A DNA stretch of 64,000 bases, taken from positions 3,596,001 to 3,660,000 of the forward strand of contig NC_007925.1 of assembly GCF_000013745.1 (NCBI RefSeq). The letters are read 5' to 3'. Numbering within the stretch: the first letter of the stretch is position 1; each line of letters starts with the position of its first letter. Below the pieces are notes generated by a model. The model did not search any database. It worked only from the letters and a program-made list of their open reading frames with translations, and was not told the origin of the DNA. Shown here in pieces: positions 51,778 to 61,699 of this stretch. Origin of the DNA: Rhodopseudomonas_A palustris_F (GTDB lineage: Bacteria > Pseudomonadota > Alphaproteobacteria > Rhizobiales > Xanthobacteraceae). A program made the position numbers and the translations under genes.

Positions 51778-54165
51778 CTATTCATTTCCTGAGATCTCAG
51801 CCCACTCCTCTTCAGTCAATACCTTAACGCCAAATTTCTGCGCATCCCTCAGCTTCGAGCCCGCGCTGGGTCCAGCCACCACCAAATCCGTCTTTGAAGA
51901 CACCGAACTAGCGACTTTAGCCCCGAGACGTTCGGCAATCGCTTTCGCCTCGTCTCTCGTTGTTCGCTCAAGCGCGCCGGTGAATACTACTATTTTACCG
52001 GAGATAGGCGATTTCGCGGAGGCGGCGGCAGGCCTTTCAACCTGCACTTGATCCATGAGCGCTGTGACCACTTGCCTGTTGTTGGTCTCCTCGAAGAAAT
52101 CGATCAAGGATTGCGTCGCAACCTCCCCTATCTCACTGTCGTTCGCAAGTTGCTGAAAGGCTGGACCTGGAGCCTCCGAACGAGCTGCCTGCAAAGCACC
52201 GGCGATCTTCTCTTCATTGCCATAGTGAGAAAGCAGGCTCGCTCGCTGACGCGCGTCCGGCTGAAACCCTTGACGTTCTTCGTTTGTGTCAGCCCCACCC
52301 TGAATTTCCAGCAGCCGCTCCAACGTGATTTCACCGATGTATCTGACGTTCTTGAGATCGAGCCATGCAGGACCCGGACGCGCCAGTGCGGCAGCGTCAA
52401 CGCCATCGAGGAATGCCTTCACATCCGCAAAATGTCTGACCAAAGCCTTCGACGTCACCTCTCCCACATGCCGAATTCCCAAGCCAAATATGAAGCGATT
52501 GAATGCGACGGTTCGTCTGGCATCGATCGCGGCCAATAGATTCTCGACATCAGTGTATTGGCGTTTCTCTTCGGAGAGCGAACTCTTCCGCTTCTTTCCG
52601 GTTTTCTCTTCCCTCTGCGTTGCCAGAGATTCACGCTTTCTGAACAATGCCGCTTTGAGTTCATCGACTTTTGAATGAAGTGCAAAAATGTCCGCGGGAT
52701 TTCGCACCAATCCCTCTTCATATAACAGTTCAACATAAGTTTCGCCGAACCCCGCGATGTCGAAGGCTCCCCGTGAAACGAAATGGCGCAGGCGTTCGAT
52801 CGCTTGGGCAGGGCAAATAAGCCCACCGGTACAGCGCCGGACAGCTTCGCCCTCGTCTTCATCTCTCACTGCATGGCTACCGCAGGCGGGACAGAACTTC
52901 GGAAATTCGTATGGCTCGGCATCCTCCGGCCGCTTGTCGCGCACCACGCTGACGATCTGCGGAATCACGTCGCCGGCGCGCTGCACCACCACGGTGTCGC
53001 CGATGTGGATGTCGAGGCTCTTGATGTAGTCCTCGTTGTGCAGCGTGGCGTTCTGCACCACCACGCCGCCGACGGTGACGGGGGCGAGCCGCGCCACCGG
53101 GGTTAGCGCGCCGGTGCGGCCGACCTGAATCTCGATGCCGTTGAGAATCGTGGTGGCCTGTTCGGCGGCGAATTTATGCGCGATCGCCCAGCGCGGCGCG
53201 CGGCCGGCGAAGCCGAGCCGCTCCTGCCAATCGAGCCGGTCGACCTTGTAGACCACGCCGTCGATGTCGTAGGGCAGCGTCGCGCGCTCTTCGCCGATCT
53301 TGCGATAGAACGCCAGCGCGTCGTCGACGCTCTTGCACAGCGTGATCAGCGGATTGACGGTGAAGCCGGCGCGCTTCAGCCAGCCCAGCATGCCGTACTG
53401 GGTCGCTTCCGGAAGATCGGAGAATTCGCCCCACGCATAAGCGAAGAATTTCAACGGCCGCGACGCGGTGATCGCGACGTCCTTCTGCCGCAACGAGCCC
53501 GCGGCGGAATTGCGCGGATTGGCGAACGGGGGCTCACCGGCCGTTTCCTGGCGCTGGTTCAGCGCGAGAAAATCGCTCTTCAGCATATAGACCTCGCCGC
53601 GCAATTCGCAGGCGGCGGGCGGCTCGGCAACCGCGAGCGCGTGGGGAATATCCTTGATGGTGCGGACGTTGGCGGTGACATCCTCGCCGGTGAAGCCGTC
53701 GCCGCGGGTGGCGGCGCGCACTAGCTTGCCGTGCTCATAGCGCAGCGACAGCGACAGCCCGTCGATCTTCGGCTCGGCGACGATCGCCGGGATTTGTTCC
53801 GCGTCGAGTTTGAGAAAGCGCCGCACCCGGGTGAGAAACTCGGCGACCTCGTCGTCGCTGAATGCATTACCGAGCGACAGCATCGGCACCGCGTGCTGCA
53901 CCTTGGCAAAGCCGCGCGCCGGCGCGGCACCGACCTTCTGGGTCGGTGAGTCAGAGCTGACCAGCTCGGGGAACTTAGCCTCGATGGCTTCGACCCGGTG
54001 GCGCAGCGCATCGTACTCGGCGTCGGAGATCTTCGGCGCGTCGTCCTGGTAGTAGGCGTTGTTGTGCCGCTCGATCTCGAGCGACAGCCGCTTCAGCTCG
54101 ACCTTTGCTTTGGCCTTGCTGAGGGTGTCGAGGTCGGTGGGCGCGGTCTTGGGTTTTGCTGTCAT
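51778..54165 (-). CDS. ligA: NAD-dependent DNA ligase, mosaic 5'/3' composition
   Basis: Seals nicks with NAD+. All domains are present: Ia ('LSLEIERHNNAYYQDDAPKISDAEYDALRHR'), adenylation with Lys in 'EPKIDGLSLSLRYE' (~132), OB fold, zinc finger 'CPACGSH...RRCTGGLICPAQ', helix-hairpin-helix ('GLGIRHVGEVTSKAL') and BRCT ('GKIVVFTGALERTTRDEAKAIAERLGAKVASSVSSKTDLVVAG'). At 795 residues it exceeds the usual ~670-720; extra residues lie around 'KREEKTGKKRKSSLSEEK' before the HhH and in 'EEKIAGALQAARSEAPGPA'. Base usage changes abruptly near 52920 (residue ~413): 5' of this is GC-rich core style, 3' is AT-richer. ATG at 54165. Confidence 0.96.
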   Translation of the reverse strand: MTAKPKTAPTDLDTLSKAKAKVELKRLSLEIERHNNAYYQDDAPKISDAEYDALRHRVEAIEAKFPELVSSDSPTQKVGAAPARGFAKVQHAVPMLSLGNAFSDDEVAEFLTRVRRFLKLDAEQIPAIVAEPKIDGLSLSLRYEHGKLVRAATRGDGFTGEDVTANVRTIKDIPHALAVAEPPAACELRGEVYMLKSDFLALNQRQETAGEPPFANPRNSAAGSLRQKDVAITASRPLKFFAYAWGEFSDLPEATQYGMLGWLKRAGFTVNPLITLCKSVDDALAFYRKIGEERATLPYDIDGVVYKVDRLDWQERLGFAGRAPRWAIAHKFAAEQATTILNGIEIQVGRTGALTPVARLAPVTVGGVVVQNATLHNEDYIKSLDIHIGDTVVVQRAGDVIPQIVSVVRDKRPEDAEPYEFPKFCPACGSHAVRDEDEGEAVRRCTGGLICPAQAIERLRHFVSRGAFDIAGFGETYVELLYEEGLVRNPADIFALHSKVDELKAALFRKRESLATQREEKTGKKRKSSLSEEKRQYTDVENLLAAIDARRTVAFNRFIFGLGIRHVGEVTSKALVRHFADVKAFLDGVDAAALARPGPAWLDLKNVRYIGEITLERLLEIQGGADTNEERQGFQPDARQRASLLSHYGNEEKIAGALQAARSEAPGPAFQQLANDSEIGEVATQSLIDFFEETNNRQVVTALMDQVQVERPAAASAKSPISGKIVVFTGALERTTRDEAKAIAERLGAKVASSVSSKTDLVVAGPSAGSKLRDAQKFGVKVLTEEEWAEISGNE

Positions 54166-54183
54166 GTCATGAATTATACGCGA

Positions 54184-54232
54184 GTCATTCCGGGGCGCGA
54201 GGCCGCAGGCCGAGCGAACCCGGAATCTCGCT
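54184..54232. repeat. 'cattccgg...ccggaat' palindromic repeat between ligA and recN
   Basis: 'tcattccggggcgcgaggcc' faces 'gagcgaacccggaat'. It is the same family as the repeats flanking the IS at 29403 and 30844. Confidence 0.7.
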
Positions 54233-54282
54233 GCAAGCAAAGCCGAGCAAGCACACCGGGCACCGCGTCCGGAACACGTGCC

Positions 54283-55968
54283 CTACCCCGCCGCCTTGAT
54301 CAATTGGTCCGCCGCCGCCCGCGCCTCGGCGGTGATTTCGGCGCCGGCCAGCATGCGGGCGATTTCCTCGCGCCTGCGGTCGGCCTGCAGCGCATCGACC
54401 CTTGTGGCAACGCGCTTGCCCTTGTCGAGCGCGTCCTTGGAGATCAAGAGATGCTGATCGGCGCGCGCGGCGACCTGCGGCGCGTGGGTCACCGCCATCA
54501 CCTGGACCTTCGAGGCGAGCCGCGCCAACCGGGCGCCGATCGCATCCGCCACCGCGCCGCCGACGCCGGTGTCGATTTCGTCGAACACCAAGGTCGGCGC
54601 CGAGCCCTTGTCGGACAGCACCACCTTCAACGCCAGCAGGAAGCGCGACAGCTCGCCGCCGGAGGCGACCTTCATCAGCGGCCCGGGCTTGGTGCCGGGG
54701 TTGGTCTGCACCCAGAACTCAACGCGGTCGCAACCCTGCGGGCCGGGCGCGCCCGGATCGGTCTCGACCTGGGTCATGAATTTGGCGCGCTCGAGCTTCA
54801 ACGGCGCCAATTCGCCGGCCACCGCCTTGTTGAGTTTCTCCGCCGACTTGGCGCGCGATGCCGACAACTTGGCGGCGGCGGCGGCGTAGCGGGAATCGGC
54901 CTCGGCGGCCTTCTCTTCCAGCGCCTTCAATTGCCCGGCGCCGGCGTCGATCAAGGCGACGTCGGCGGCGTATTTCTTTGCCAGCTCAGCGAGCGCATCG
55001 ACCGGGGTGGAATATTTGCGCGAGGCGGCGCGCAGCGCGAACAATCGCTCCTCAATCCGCTCCAATTCCAAGGGATCGAAATCCGCCGCGATCAAGGCCG
55101 CGGTGAGATGCTGGTCGGCCTCCTCCAGCGCGTTGATCGCGGCGTCGATCGCCTTCACCGCCGGGTCGATCAAGGCCGGCGCATTGCCGGCGCGGCGCTC
55201 CAGCCGCCGCACCGCCGCGGCCAAAGAGGCCACCGGCGAATGATGGCCGCTGACCGCCTCCTGCGCCTCGCGCAGATCGCCGGCGATCTTCTCGCCCTGC
55301 ATCATCGTAGTGCGGCGCTCGGCGAGACTGGTTTCCTCGCCGTCCTTGGGATTGAGCTTCTTCAATTCATCGGCGGCGTGGCGCAGAAAATCCGCCTCGC
55401 GGGCGGCGCGTTCCATGCCGGCGCGGTGCGCGTCGAGCGTGGCTCGCGCGGCGCGGCGGGCGTCCCACAGCGTCTCCAGTGCAGCGACGTCCTTCTCCAA
55501 TCCGGCGAAGGCGTCGAGCAGCCGGCGGTGGGTGGCGGCGTCGACCAGCGCGCGCTCGTCGTGCTGGCCGTGGATTTCCACCAGCGACGCGCCGACCGCC
55601 TTCAGGGTCTGCACGCTGACGGTCTGGTCGTTGATGAAAGCGCGGGTGCGGCCGTCGGCGAGTTGGACCCGGCGCAGGATCATTTCCGAGGAATCGTCCG
55701 GGCTGGCGTCGTCGAGCCCGTTGGCGGCGAGAATTGCGAACGCCGGATGGCCGCGCGCCACGTCGAACGCCGCGGTGACCTGGCCGTGTTCGGCGCCGTG
55801 GCGCACGAGGCCAGCGTCGCCGCGACCGCCCAGCGCCAGCGCGAAAGCATCCAGCAGAATCGATTTGCCGGCGCCGGTTTCGCCGGTCAGCACCGCGAGG
55901 CCACGGGCGAATTCAATATCCAACCGTTCGATCAGGACGATGTCACGGATCGACAGGCGGGCCAGCAT
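54283..55968 (-). CDS. recN: DNA repair protein RecN
   Basis: A 561-residue SMC-like ATPase for double-strand break repair. 'IRDIVLIERLDIEFARGLAVLTGETGAGKSILLDAFALALG' gives the N terminus and Walker A (~29-36). A long coiled coil occupies the centre. The C-terminal part has 'SGGELSRFLLALKVVL' (signature) and 'LVFDEIDTGVGG' (Walker B). It starts 12 bases after bamD on the same strand and probably belongs to the bamD-recN transcript. Confidence 0.97.
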   Translation of the reverse strand: MLARLSIRDIVLIERLDIEFARGLAVLTGETGAGKSILLDAFALALGGRGDAGLVRHGAEHGQVTAAFDVARGHPAFAILAANGLDDASPDDSSEMILRRVQLADGRTRAFINDQTVSVQTLKAVGASLVEIHGQHDERALVDAATHRRLLDAFAGLEKDVAALETLWDARRAARATLDAHRAGMERAAREADFLRHAADELKKLNPKDGEETSLAERRTTMMQGEKIAGDLREAQEAVSGHHSPVASLAAAVRRLERRAGNAPALIDPAVKAIDAAINALEEADQHLTAALIAADFDPLELERIEERLFALRAASRKYSTPVDALAELAKKYAADVALIDAGAGQLKALEEKAAEADSRYAAAAAKLSASRAKSAEKLNKAVAGELAPLKLERAKFMTQVETDPGAPGPQGCDRVEFWVQTNPGTKPGPLMKVASGGELSRFLLALKVVLSDKGSAPTLVFDEIDTGVGGAVADAIGARLARLASKVQVMAVTHAPQVAARADQHLLISKDALDKGKRVATRVDALQADRRREEIARMLAGAEITAEARAAADQLIKAAG

Positions 55969-55980
55969 GCAAGAATGATC

Positions 55981-56889
55981 CTAACCGAGGCCGAGCTTCT
56001 TGAAGGCCTTGCTGATGTAAGAGCCCCGATTCTCGCTCGGCTCAACTCCGCCGGACTTTACTAGATTGTAGGCGTCTTGGTACCACTTGCTGTCAGGAAA
56101 GTTGTGGCCAAGCACGGCGGCGGCGGTCTGCGCCTCGCCGACGATGCCGATCGCCATATAGGCCTCGGTCAGCCGCGCCAGCGCCTCCTCGACGTGCCGC
56201 GTGGTCTGGTAGCGCGTCACCACGGTCTTGAAGCGGTTGATCGCCGCGGTGTAATCGCGCTTTTCCATGTAATAGCGGCCGACATTCATTTCCTTGCCGG
56301 CCAATTGGTCGCGGGCGCCTTCCAGCTTCTTCTTGGCTGAGGTGGCGTATTCCGATGTCGGATATTTGCGGATCACCTCTTCGAGCGCTGCGATCGCCTT
56401 CTCGGTGCGGCCCTGGTCGCGGGAGATGTCCGGGATCTGGTCGTAATGCGAGGCGGCGATCAGATATTGCGCGTAAGCCGCGTCCGGGCTGCCCGGGTGC
56501 ATGGTCACGTAACGCGTCGCGGAGCCGATGCAGCTGTCGTAGTCGCCGGCCTCATAGAACGCGTAGGCCGACATCAGCAGCGATTTGCGCGCCCAGTCGG
56601 AATACGGATGCTGACGATCGACTTCCTCGAACTTCTTCGACGCCGCCTTGGGGTCCTTGCCCTTGTTCATCAGGTACAAGCCCTCGTTATAGAGCTTGTC
56701 GGCCGGCTCGTCGGTGTAGGTCTCATCCTTGGTCATGAACTTGTCCCACAGCGCGCCGGTGCCGCAGCCGCTGAGCGGCAGCGTCAGCACGATCAGGCTG
56801 GCGGCGAACCGCAAACCGCGGGCGGTGCGAGCGCCGCCGCAGAGGACCATCAGTTCCCGTAATCCGGGCGCCACGCGTTGTGCCGACAT
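55981..56889 (-). CDS. bamD: Outer membrane protein assembly factor BamD
   Basis: A 302-residue lipoprotein of the BAM complex. The lipobox 'LPLSGC' places the lipidated Cys near residue 42, after a hydrophobic signal sequence. TPR-like repeats follow ('ADKLYNEGLYLMNKGKDPKAASKKFEEVDRQHPYSDWARKSLLMSAYAFYEAGDY...'). The N-terminal extension before the signal core is long; an internal Met at residue 14 may be the true start. It has the same orientation as lpxC and recN. Confidence 0.95.
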   Translation of the reverse strand: MSAQRVAPGLRELMVLCGGARTARGLRFAASLIVLTLPLSGCGTGALWDKFMTKDETYTDEPADKLYNEGLYLMNKGKDPKAASKKFEEVDRQHPYSDWARKSLLMSAYAFYEAGDYDSCIGSATRYVTMHPGSPDAAYAQYLIAASHYDQIPDISRDQGRTEKAIAALEEVIRKYPTSEYATSAKKKLEGARDQLAGKEMNVGRYYMEKRDYTAAINRFKTVVTRYQTTRHVEEALARLTEAYMAIGIVGEAQTAAAVLGHNFPDSKWYQDAYNLVKSGGVEPSENRGSYISKAFKKLGLG

Positions 56890-57199
56890 ATGTTACCTGA
56901 TGCCTGTGATGCCCTGCCCGCTGCGCGATCCATGAACACCGTCATGGATGAACCATCGACATGCTCGAACGTGGCCGCGCGACCGCAGGCGGTTTAGCCT
57001 AAAAGGGTCGATTAACCAACCGAGTACGCAGGCATTTCGCCCGGAATAAGGCGACCGGGTGGCGGCCGCCAAGGGTTGTGGTTAACTTTGGAACCGGCGA
57101 TGGGCGCGCCGATGCGGCCGGGACAAGCCGGCGATGACGAGGTGAGCCAAGTGCCTGATCGGTTGCCTGATCGGTGTCGTTGCAATCCCGGTCGGACGT
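56890..57199. other. Spacer between lpxC and bamD
   Basis: No gene supported. It contains a tandem duplication of TGCCTGATCGG (57151-57174 area) and short dyads. No convincing promoter or terminator is seen. Confidence 0.5.
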
Positions 57200-58159
57200 T
57201 CAGGAGACGTCGGGACCGTAGGCCGGGGCCACCATGCCGCCGAGCATGCCGCTGACGACCTCGGCGTGACCGCGCGGACGCCGCGCCGGTTCGGCCTCGA
57301 TCACCCGCCAGGCGCTGTGATCGGCCAGCAACGCGGTCAATACGGCGTGGTTGAGCTTGTGGCCGCCGCGCACCGAGCGATAGGCGCCGAGCAGTGGCAG
57401 ACCGGCCAGCGCCAGATCGCCGACCGCGTCGAGCACCTTGTGGCGCGCGCATTCGTCGACGTAACGCAGGCCTTCGGTGTTGAGCATGCGGGTGTCGTCG
57501 AACACGATGGAATTGTCGAACGAGGCGCCGAGCGCGTAACCCAGGCTCCACAGCCGTGCCACGTCGCTCATGCTGCCGAAGGTGCGGGCGCGACAAACTT
57601 CGCGGCGGAAGTTTTCCGGGCTGAGATTGAGAATGTAATTCTGGCGGCCGATCAGCGGATGGGCGAAGTCGATTTCGACTTCGGCGCGGAAGCCACTCGC
57701 GTGAGGCCGCAACTCGCCGAAGGAGTCGCCGATCGCGACCTGCACCGGCTTCAAGACCTGAATGAAACGGCGCGGCGCCGATTGTTCGCGGATGCCAGCC
57801 TGATCGATCGCGGCGACGAAGGCGGCGGCGCTGCCGTCCATGATCGGAACTTCGGGGCCGTCGACTTCGATGATGGCATTGTCGATGCCCATGCCGCGCA
57901 ACGCGGCGAGAACGTGTTCGGCGGTGGAGACCAGCGGGCCGTCGGTGTCGCCCAGCACCGTGGCAAGCTCGGTGGCAATCACCGACTTCGCCGAGGCGCG
58001 CACTTCCCGATCACAACCTTCCAGACCGCTGCGGACAAAAATAAAACCCGCGTTAACATCCGCGGGTCCAATGGTGAGATTCACGGGAAGGCCGGAATGG
58101 ACACCGACGCCCGTCACCGTGGCCTGCGAACGAAGCGTGGTCTGACGACTGAATTTCAT
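57200..58159 (-). CDS. lpxC: UDP-3-O-acyl-N-acetylglucosamine deacetylase
   Basis: The committed step of lipid A synthesis. A 319-residue zinc enzyme with 'VSTAEHVLAALRGMGIDNAIIEVDGPEVPIMDGSA' (first zinc His), 'HKVLDAVGDLALAG' (H-x3-D, zinc ligands) and 'GGHKLNHAVLTALL' (catalytic His). ATG at 58159 begins 'MKFSRQTTLRSQATVTGVGVHSG'; six extra upstream residues are unsupported. It lies downstream of ftsZ as in many alpha- and gammaproteobacteria. Confidence 0.97.
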   Translation of the reverse strand: MKFSRQTTLRSQATVTGVGVHSGLPVNLTIGPADVNAGFIFVRSGLEGCDREVRASAKSVIATELATVLGDTDGPLVSTAEHVLAALRGMGIDNAIIEVDGPEVPIMDGSAAAFVAAIDQAGIREQSAPRRFIQVLKPVQVAIGDSFGELRPHASGFRAEVEIDFAHPLIGRQNYILNLSPENFRREVCRARTFGSMSDVARLWSLGYALGASFDNSIVFDDTRMLNTEGLRYVDECARHKVLDAVGDLALAGLPLLGAYRSVRGGHKLNHAVLTALLADHSAWRVIEAEPARRPRGHAEVVSGMLGGMVAPAYGPDVS

Positions 58160-58504
58160 AGCTAGTCTGCCCACCAATGACCCAGTTGAAGAAGGAAGCG
58201 ATCGAAAGTCCCGCGACTCGTCTTCAATGTCCCCAATGTCAGAAAACCATACCCACTGTCACAAACACCACCAACTCACGCTTTTTTACGGATTGTTACC
58301 CTAACTCCGCCGTATTAGCGCCGCCGGTTCACCGAATTCCTTGCCGATCGTGGCAGCGGAAATCCGCCGAAAATCACCGCTCATCTGAATTTATCTTTTA
58401 AATTCATTGACTTGGTTTTGAAACCGTCAATGTTGCATTGCGAAGAATAATGGCCTCGGCGGGTTCCGCCGAGGCCATGTGCTTGCCCAATTGTTACACG
58501 CCGC
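58160..58504. other. Spacer between ftsZ and lpxC
   Basis: Contains the ftsZ terminator (58450-58478) and about 280 bases, partly AT-rich (58385-58440), that probably hold the lpxC promoter. I cannot place its elements with confidence. Confidence 0.5.
58450..58478 (-). terminator. ftsZ terminator
   Basis: ATGGCCTCGGCGG-gtt-CCGCCGAGGCCAT is a perfect 13-bp stem 27 bases after the ftsZ stop. On the minus strand it is followed by 'TATTCTTC', a modest T-run. Confidence 0.85.
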
Positions 58505-60283
58505 TCACTTGGATTGGCGCCGCAGAAAGGCGGGGATATCCAGATGGTCGTCGCCCTGTGGCGGATGAGCCACAGGCGCCGGGCGACCGTGAAGGTCGAG
58601 GCCTTGCGGCGCCGGCCGCCGCGCATATTCGGAGACCGGCTCGGAGGCCATCTGCTCGGACACGCTGCGCTGCGGCTTGCGTTCCGGCAGCGGCGGCATC
58701 GGCGCCATCGCCGGACCAGCAGGACGCGCCGAAACCGGCGGCTCGCTGTCGTCCTCGCGGCGACCGAGACCGACATTGGCGAGACGCTGCAGCAGCGACA
58801 TCCGGGTCTTATGCGGATGCTCGTCCTCGGCCTCGCTGTGGGCTTGGCGGATTTCGTTTTGCGCCGGCATCGGCAGTTCTTCGAACTTCGGCATCCGCGG
58901 CGAGCGAATCGCGGCGCGATCCGGCTGCTGCGGGATGAACGATTCCGGGGTCGGCGGCTCGTCCTGGACGATCTGCCGCGCCGGTTCCGGATCCGGGAAC
59001 AGCGACGGCTTCTGCGCGATGGCGCGGACCGTGACGTCGCCGTAGGACGCCGGCTGCGAGGCCATGCCCTGGGGCATCTGCTCGGTTCCGACCGCGGCGG
59101 CGATCGCTGCGAGCGCGGCGCGCTCGACGGTGTTGGACGGCGCGCGCGGCGCCGCGGCAGTGGTCGGGCGCGGCGCCGCCGGGGCGGCTTCCGGCGCGCG
59201 CTGCTGGTCGGCGCGCAGCCGCGCGGTCAGATCGGCCAGCCGGCTGTCGGGAGTGCCGCCATTGGCGGGAGCGGCGGGCGCAGCGCCGGCGGGCGCGGCA
59301 AGATTGCGCGCCAGCTGGGCCTGCTCGATGCCGGTGGCGACCACCGAAACCCGGATCACGCCGTCGAGGCTTTCGTCGAAGGTGGCGCCGACGATGATGT
59401 TGGCGTCCTGATCGACTTCCTCGCGGATACGGGTGGCGGCTTCGTCGACCTCGAACAGCGTCAGGTCCTTGCCGCCGGTGATCGAGATCAACAGCCCGCG
59501 AGCGCCCTTCATCGAGGAATCGTCGATCAACGGATTGGCGATCGCGGCTTCGGCGGCGGTCAGCGCGCGCTTCTCGCCGGAGGCTTCGCCGGTGCCCATC
59601 ATCGCCTTGCCCATCTCGCGCATCACCGCGCGGACGTCGGCGAAGTCGAGGTTGATCAGGCCTTCCTTGACCATCAGGTCGGTGATGCAGGCGACGCCGG
59701 AATACAGCACCTGGTCGGCCATCGCGAAGGCGTCGGCGAAGGTGGTCTTCTCGTTGGCGACCCGGAACAGGTTCTGGTTCGGGATGATCAACAGCGTGTC
59801 GACCACCTTGTGCAATTCGGTGATGCCGGACTCCGCGGTGCGCATCCGCCGCGCGCCTTCGAAGTGGAACGGCTTGGTGACGACGCCGACGGTCAGGATG
59901 CCCATCTCGCGCGCCGCCTTGGCGATCACCGGAGCTGCACCCGTGCCGGTGCCGCCGCCCATGCCGGCGGTGACGAACACCATGTTGGCGCCGGACAGAT
60001 GATCGCGGATCTCGTCGATCACCTCCTGCGCGGCGGCGGCGCCGACGTCGGGCTGCGAACCGGCGCCGAGCCCCTGGGTCACCTGGGTGCCCATCTGCAC
60101 CAGGCGCTCAGCCTTCGACATCGTCAGCGCCTGCGCGTCGGTGTTGGCGACCACGAAATCGACGCCCTGCAATCCGGCGGTGATCATGTTGTTGACGGCG
60201 TTGCCGCCGGCGCCTCCGACACCGAACACGGTGATCCGGGGCCTCAGCTCGCGAATATCAGGGACGTTGAGATTGATGGTCAT
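58505..60283 (-). CDS. ftsZ: Cell division protein FtsZ
   Basis: The tubulin-like GTPase that forms the Z ring. 'FGVGGAGGNAVNNM' and 'AGMGGGTGTGAAPVIA' (~108-123) bind GTP; 'NLDFADVRAVM' is the T7 loop. After ~320 residues comes an unstructured Ala/Pro-rich linker of about 250 residues and the conserved C-terminal peptide 'LDIPAFLRRQ'. At 592 residues it is long, as is usual in Bradyrhizobium relatives. ATG 60283 with GAGAGG upstream starts 'MTINLNVPDI'. Confidence 0.98.
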   Translation of the reverse strand: MTINLNVPDIRELRPRITVFGVGGAGGNAVNNMITAGLQGVDFVVANTDAQALTMSKAERLVQMGTQVTQGLGAGSQPDVGAAAAQEVIDEIRDHLSGANMVFVTAGMGGGTGTGAAPVIAKAAREMGILTVGVVTKPFHFEGARRMRTAESGITELHKVVDTLLIIPNQNLFRVANEKTTFADAFAMADQVLYSGVACITDLMVKEGLINLDFADVRAVMREMGKAMMGTGEASGEKRALTAAEAAIANPLIDDSSMKGARGLLISITGGKDLTLFEVDEAATRIREEVDQDANIIVGATFDESLDGVIRVSVVATGIEQAQLARNLAAPAGAAPAAPANGGTPDSRLADLTARLRADQQRAPEAAPAAPRPTTAAAPRAPSNTVERAALAAIAAAVGTEQMPQGMASQPASYGDVTVRAIAQKPSLFPDPEPARQIVQDEPPTPESFIPQQPDRAAIRSPRMPKFEELPMPAQNEIRQAHSEAEDEHPHKTRMSLLQRLANVGLGRREDDSEPPVSARPAGPAMAPMPPLPERKPQRSVSEQMASEPVSEYARRPAPQGLDLHGRPAPVAHPPQGDDHLDIPAFLRRQSK

Positions 60284-60376
60284 GGGTGCCTCTCGATTAC
60301 GCGCGCGTTGAATCGCGATGTCCCCGGCCGACAACCGGGAGAGTGGATGGGGAATAAAGGGGTGAAACGACAGTCA

Positions 60377-61699
60377 TCAGAAGCCCTCGCGCAGCCATCG
60401 ACCGACCTTCCCGAAGTAACCGTTCGTGCCGGTCTTGTGATGGCGCATGTTGCGCGGCTCGACGTGTTCGAGATGCGCATATTGCGGATAAACCAGAAGC
60501 CCGGTCGGCACCGCGAAGGACGCGCTCTTGGCCTCGCTGGGCAGCTTGCCGAAACCGAGCGGACGACCGATCCGGACCGGACGGCCGAGAATTTGCGTGG
60601 CGAGTTCGGGCAAGCCGGTGAGTTGCGAAGCGCCGCCGCTCAGCACCACCCGCGCCCGCGGCTCTGCCGCAAACGGGGAATCTGCGAGCCGGTCCCTCAC
60701 CATTTCAAAAATCTCCTCGGCCCGATGCCGCACGATGTTGGCGATCTGAGCGCGGGAGATAATCTGCGGGGCATCCCGCTCGTTGTCCCCGGCGCTAGGC
60801 ACCGACATCAACTCGCGAGCATCGGAACCGCCAGTCAGCACGGTGCCATATAACGTCTTGATTCGCTCGGCATCTGCAATGCAAGTGCCCAGTCCGCGGG
60901 CCAAATCCATCGTGATGTGTTGCCCGCCGACCGCAAATCCGGAGGCATGGACGAAACGTCCGGCCGAATAGGTGGCGATCGTGGTCGTTCCCGCCCCCAT
61001 TTCGACCACCGCGGCGCCGATATCGGCCTCGTCGTCGGTCAAAACCGACAGCCCTGCGACATATGGACTCGCCGCCATGGCTTCGACGTTGAGGTGGCAG
61101 CGTTCCACCACCAGCATCAGGTTCTTGGCCACCGTGGCGTCGACGGTGACGACGTTCATATCGACGCCGAATTGCCGCGCCACCATGCCGCGCGGATCGC
61201 GAATCCCCTTCACGCCGTCGAGCGTGTAGCTGACCGGCAGGGTGTGCAGCACGGTGCGGCCCTGCGGCGTGGCGTGGTGCATCCCGGCGCTGGTCACCCG
61301 GGTGACGTCGTCCGAGGTCACCGCGCCGCCGCGGATTTCCGCGGACGCCTCGACTAATTGGCCCTGCAACCGGCCCGCCGACACCGACAGCAGCACGGAT
61401 TCCACGCGCACCTTGGCCATGCCTTCGGCCAGCGCCACCGCCTGGCGCACCGCGCGTTCGCATTCGGCGAGATCGATCACCGCGCCGGCCTTGACGCCGC
61501 GCGACTGGATCTGGCTGTAGCCGACCAGTTCGATGGCGTGGCTGCGGCCGCGCAGCGCTTCGTTGGGCGGGCACGGCGTCAGCCTTGCGATCAGGCAGGC
61601 GATCTTGCTGGTGCCGATATCGAGCGACGCCACCAGCGCCGAGCGCTTGTGCGACATCGGGCGCGTCTTCGGCGCCTGGTTGTGATCGAGGCCGGTCAT
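60377..61699 (-). CDS. ftsA: Cell division protein FtsA
   Basis: A 440-residue actin-like protein that tethers FtsZ to the membrane. 'LVASLDIGTSKIACLIAR' is phosphate-1, 'VVEMGAGTTTIATYSAG' phosphate-2, and 'RVVLSGGASQLTGLPELA' the adenosine region. The C terminus ends in an amphipathic, basic stretch ('GKVGRWLREGF') expected to bind membrane. Its start overlaps the ftsQ stop by four bases. 93 bases separate it from ftsZ. Confidence 0.97.
   Translation of the reverse strand: MTGLDHNQAPKTRPMSHKRSALVASLDIGTSKIACLIARLTPCPPNEALRGRSHAIELVGYSQIQSRGVKAGAVIDLAECERAVRQAVALAEGMAKVRVESVLLSVSAGRLQGQLVEASAEIRGGAVTSDDVTRVTSAGMHHATPQGRTVLHTLPVSYTLDGVKGIRDPRGMVARQFGVDMNVVTVDATVAKNLMLVVERCHLNVEAMAASPYVAGLSVLTDDEADIGAAVVEMGAGTTTIATYSAGRFVHASGFAVGGQHITMDLARGLGTCIADAERIKTLYGTVLTGGSDARELMSVPSAGDNERDAPQIISRAQIANIVRHRAEEIFEMVRDRLADSPFAAEPRARVVLSGGASQLTGLPELATQILGRPVRIGRPLGFGKLPSEAKSASFAVPTGLLVYPQYAHLEHVEPRNMRHHKTGTNGYFGKVGRWLREGF

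Noticed and set aside
56890..57199. CtrA-type sites (TTAA-N7-TTAA) before bamD or in the fts spacers
   Set aside because: Single TTAAC half-sites occur, but no pair with the seven-base spacing was found.
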